Positions 5,621 to 5,762 of a DNA stretch of 5,762 bases are shown piece after piece. The notes under the pieces are model-generated. The model worked only from the letters and a program-made list of their open reading frames with translations. It did not search any database and was not told where the DNA came from. This DNA is from an uncultured Lachnospiraceae bacterium (lineage in GTDB: Bacteria; Bacillota; Clostridia; Lachnospirales; Lachnospiraceae), in NCBI GenBank assembly GCA_945836565.1, contig CAMALN010000122.1, positions 1 to 5,762 on the forward strand, written 5' to 3'. Each line of letters starts with the position of its first letter. Positions within the stretch are counted from its first letter, which is position 1. The translations under genes were made by a program, and so were the position numbers.

Positions 5621-5709
5621 GTCAGCTCGCATATGATACAAATTTTTTCGGAAAGGGACATCTTTAAAGGCCCTTGGAGAAAAATATTTGTAGCATATGC
5701 GAGCGTCAT
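5621..5709. repeat. Long-hairpin repeat element, copy 2
   Basis: This unit is the same length as copy 1 and identical at 78 of 89 positions. Its fold is the same: 5625-5643 pairs with 5686-5704 with one mismatch (A5636 facing G5693). A shorter AT stem with bulged T5685 comes next, then the GGA/GGA internal loop (5650-5652 facing 5676-5678), the stem AAGGG/CCCTT (5653-5657 with 5671-5675) and the identical 13-nt loop. Paired changes relative to copy 1 are 5629/5700 (A-T to G-C), 5637/5692 (G-C to T-A), 5656/5672 (A-T to G-C) and 5638/5691 (G-U to A-T). The flanking GTCA words are also kept. Confidence 0.9.
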
Positions 5710-5762
5710 GGTAACACAATATACAAATTTACCTCACTTTACATTTCCAGAGAATGGGATTA
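5710..5762. other. Unassigned window end
   Basis: The final 53 nt show no start codon with a Shine-Dalgarno site and no hairpin. On the minus strand two frames end here (stops at 5734-5736 and 5729-5731), after only 8 to 10 codons. A converging gene could therefore end here, but the piece is too short to support a call. Confidence 0.3.

Noticed and set aside
5437..5709. A 90-codon open frame on the minus strand that reads through both hairpins and would encode two similar 30-residue repeats
   Set aside because: The protein repeat only reflects the DNA repeat, whose period (132 nt) happens to be a multiple of three. About half of the nucleotide differences change amino acids, while base pairing is kept. 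Its start lies within the hairpin arm without a convincing ribosome binding site.
5489..5709. The two repeats as a CRISPR array
   Set aside because: There are only two units, each 89 nt and fully palindromic, with a single 43-nt spacer. That is too long and too few for CRISPR, and no cas gene is near.

Overview
The window looks like a piece of chromosome from a Gram-positive anaerobe of the Clostridia, most likely a Lachnospiraceae-type gut bacterium. The reasons are AT-rich DNA, strong purine Shine-Dalgarno sites (AAGGAG, AAGGAGG, TGGAGG), a cell-wall 3D-domain protein, and a QueE of the short clostridial kind. This placement is inferred from gene character, not from a database match. All intact genes lie on the + strand and start with ATG.

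Layout. The 3' end of a 3D-domain cell-wall protein gene (1-203) is followed by a promoter-like region with a perfect inverted repeat, then thrC (259-1746, threonine synthase). A 201-nt gap holds a candidate promoter, a run of stem-loops and an intrinsic terminator placed before the next start codon, which is the layout of an attenuated or riboswitch-controlled leader. Next comes a 7-deazaguanine cluster: queD (1948-2370), queE (2372-3040), folE (3050-3628) and queC (3706-4368). A YegS/DgkB-type lipid kinase gene (4394-5407) follows 25 nt later and ends at a strong terminator (5439-5480).

How the genes work together. FolE turns GTP into 7,8-dihydroneopterin triphosphate, QueD makes 6-carboxy-tetrahydropterin, QueE rearranges it to 7-carboxy-7-deazaguanine, and QueC converts that to preQ0. 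The complete GTP-to-preQ0 route is therefore present. QueF, which reduces preQ0 to preQ1 for queuosine in tRNA, is not in this window. FolE also feeds folate synthesis. ThrC and the lipid kinase have no evident biochemical link to this pathway.

The most unusual part is the last 355 nt, which holds no gene I can support. Beyond the terminator lie two 89-nt copies (5489-5577 and 5621-5709, 78 of 89 positions identical, starts 132 nt apart) of a long hairpin. Several differences between the copies are paired so that base pairing is kept, which points to selection on the folded form as RNA or single-stranded DNA. I cannot assign this element to a known family. The second candidate for new biology is the leader of the queD operon, which I could not match to a preQ1 or tetrahydrofolate riboswitch consensus by eye.
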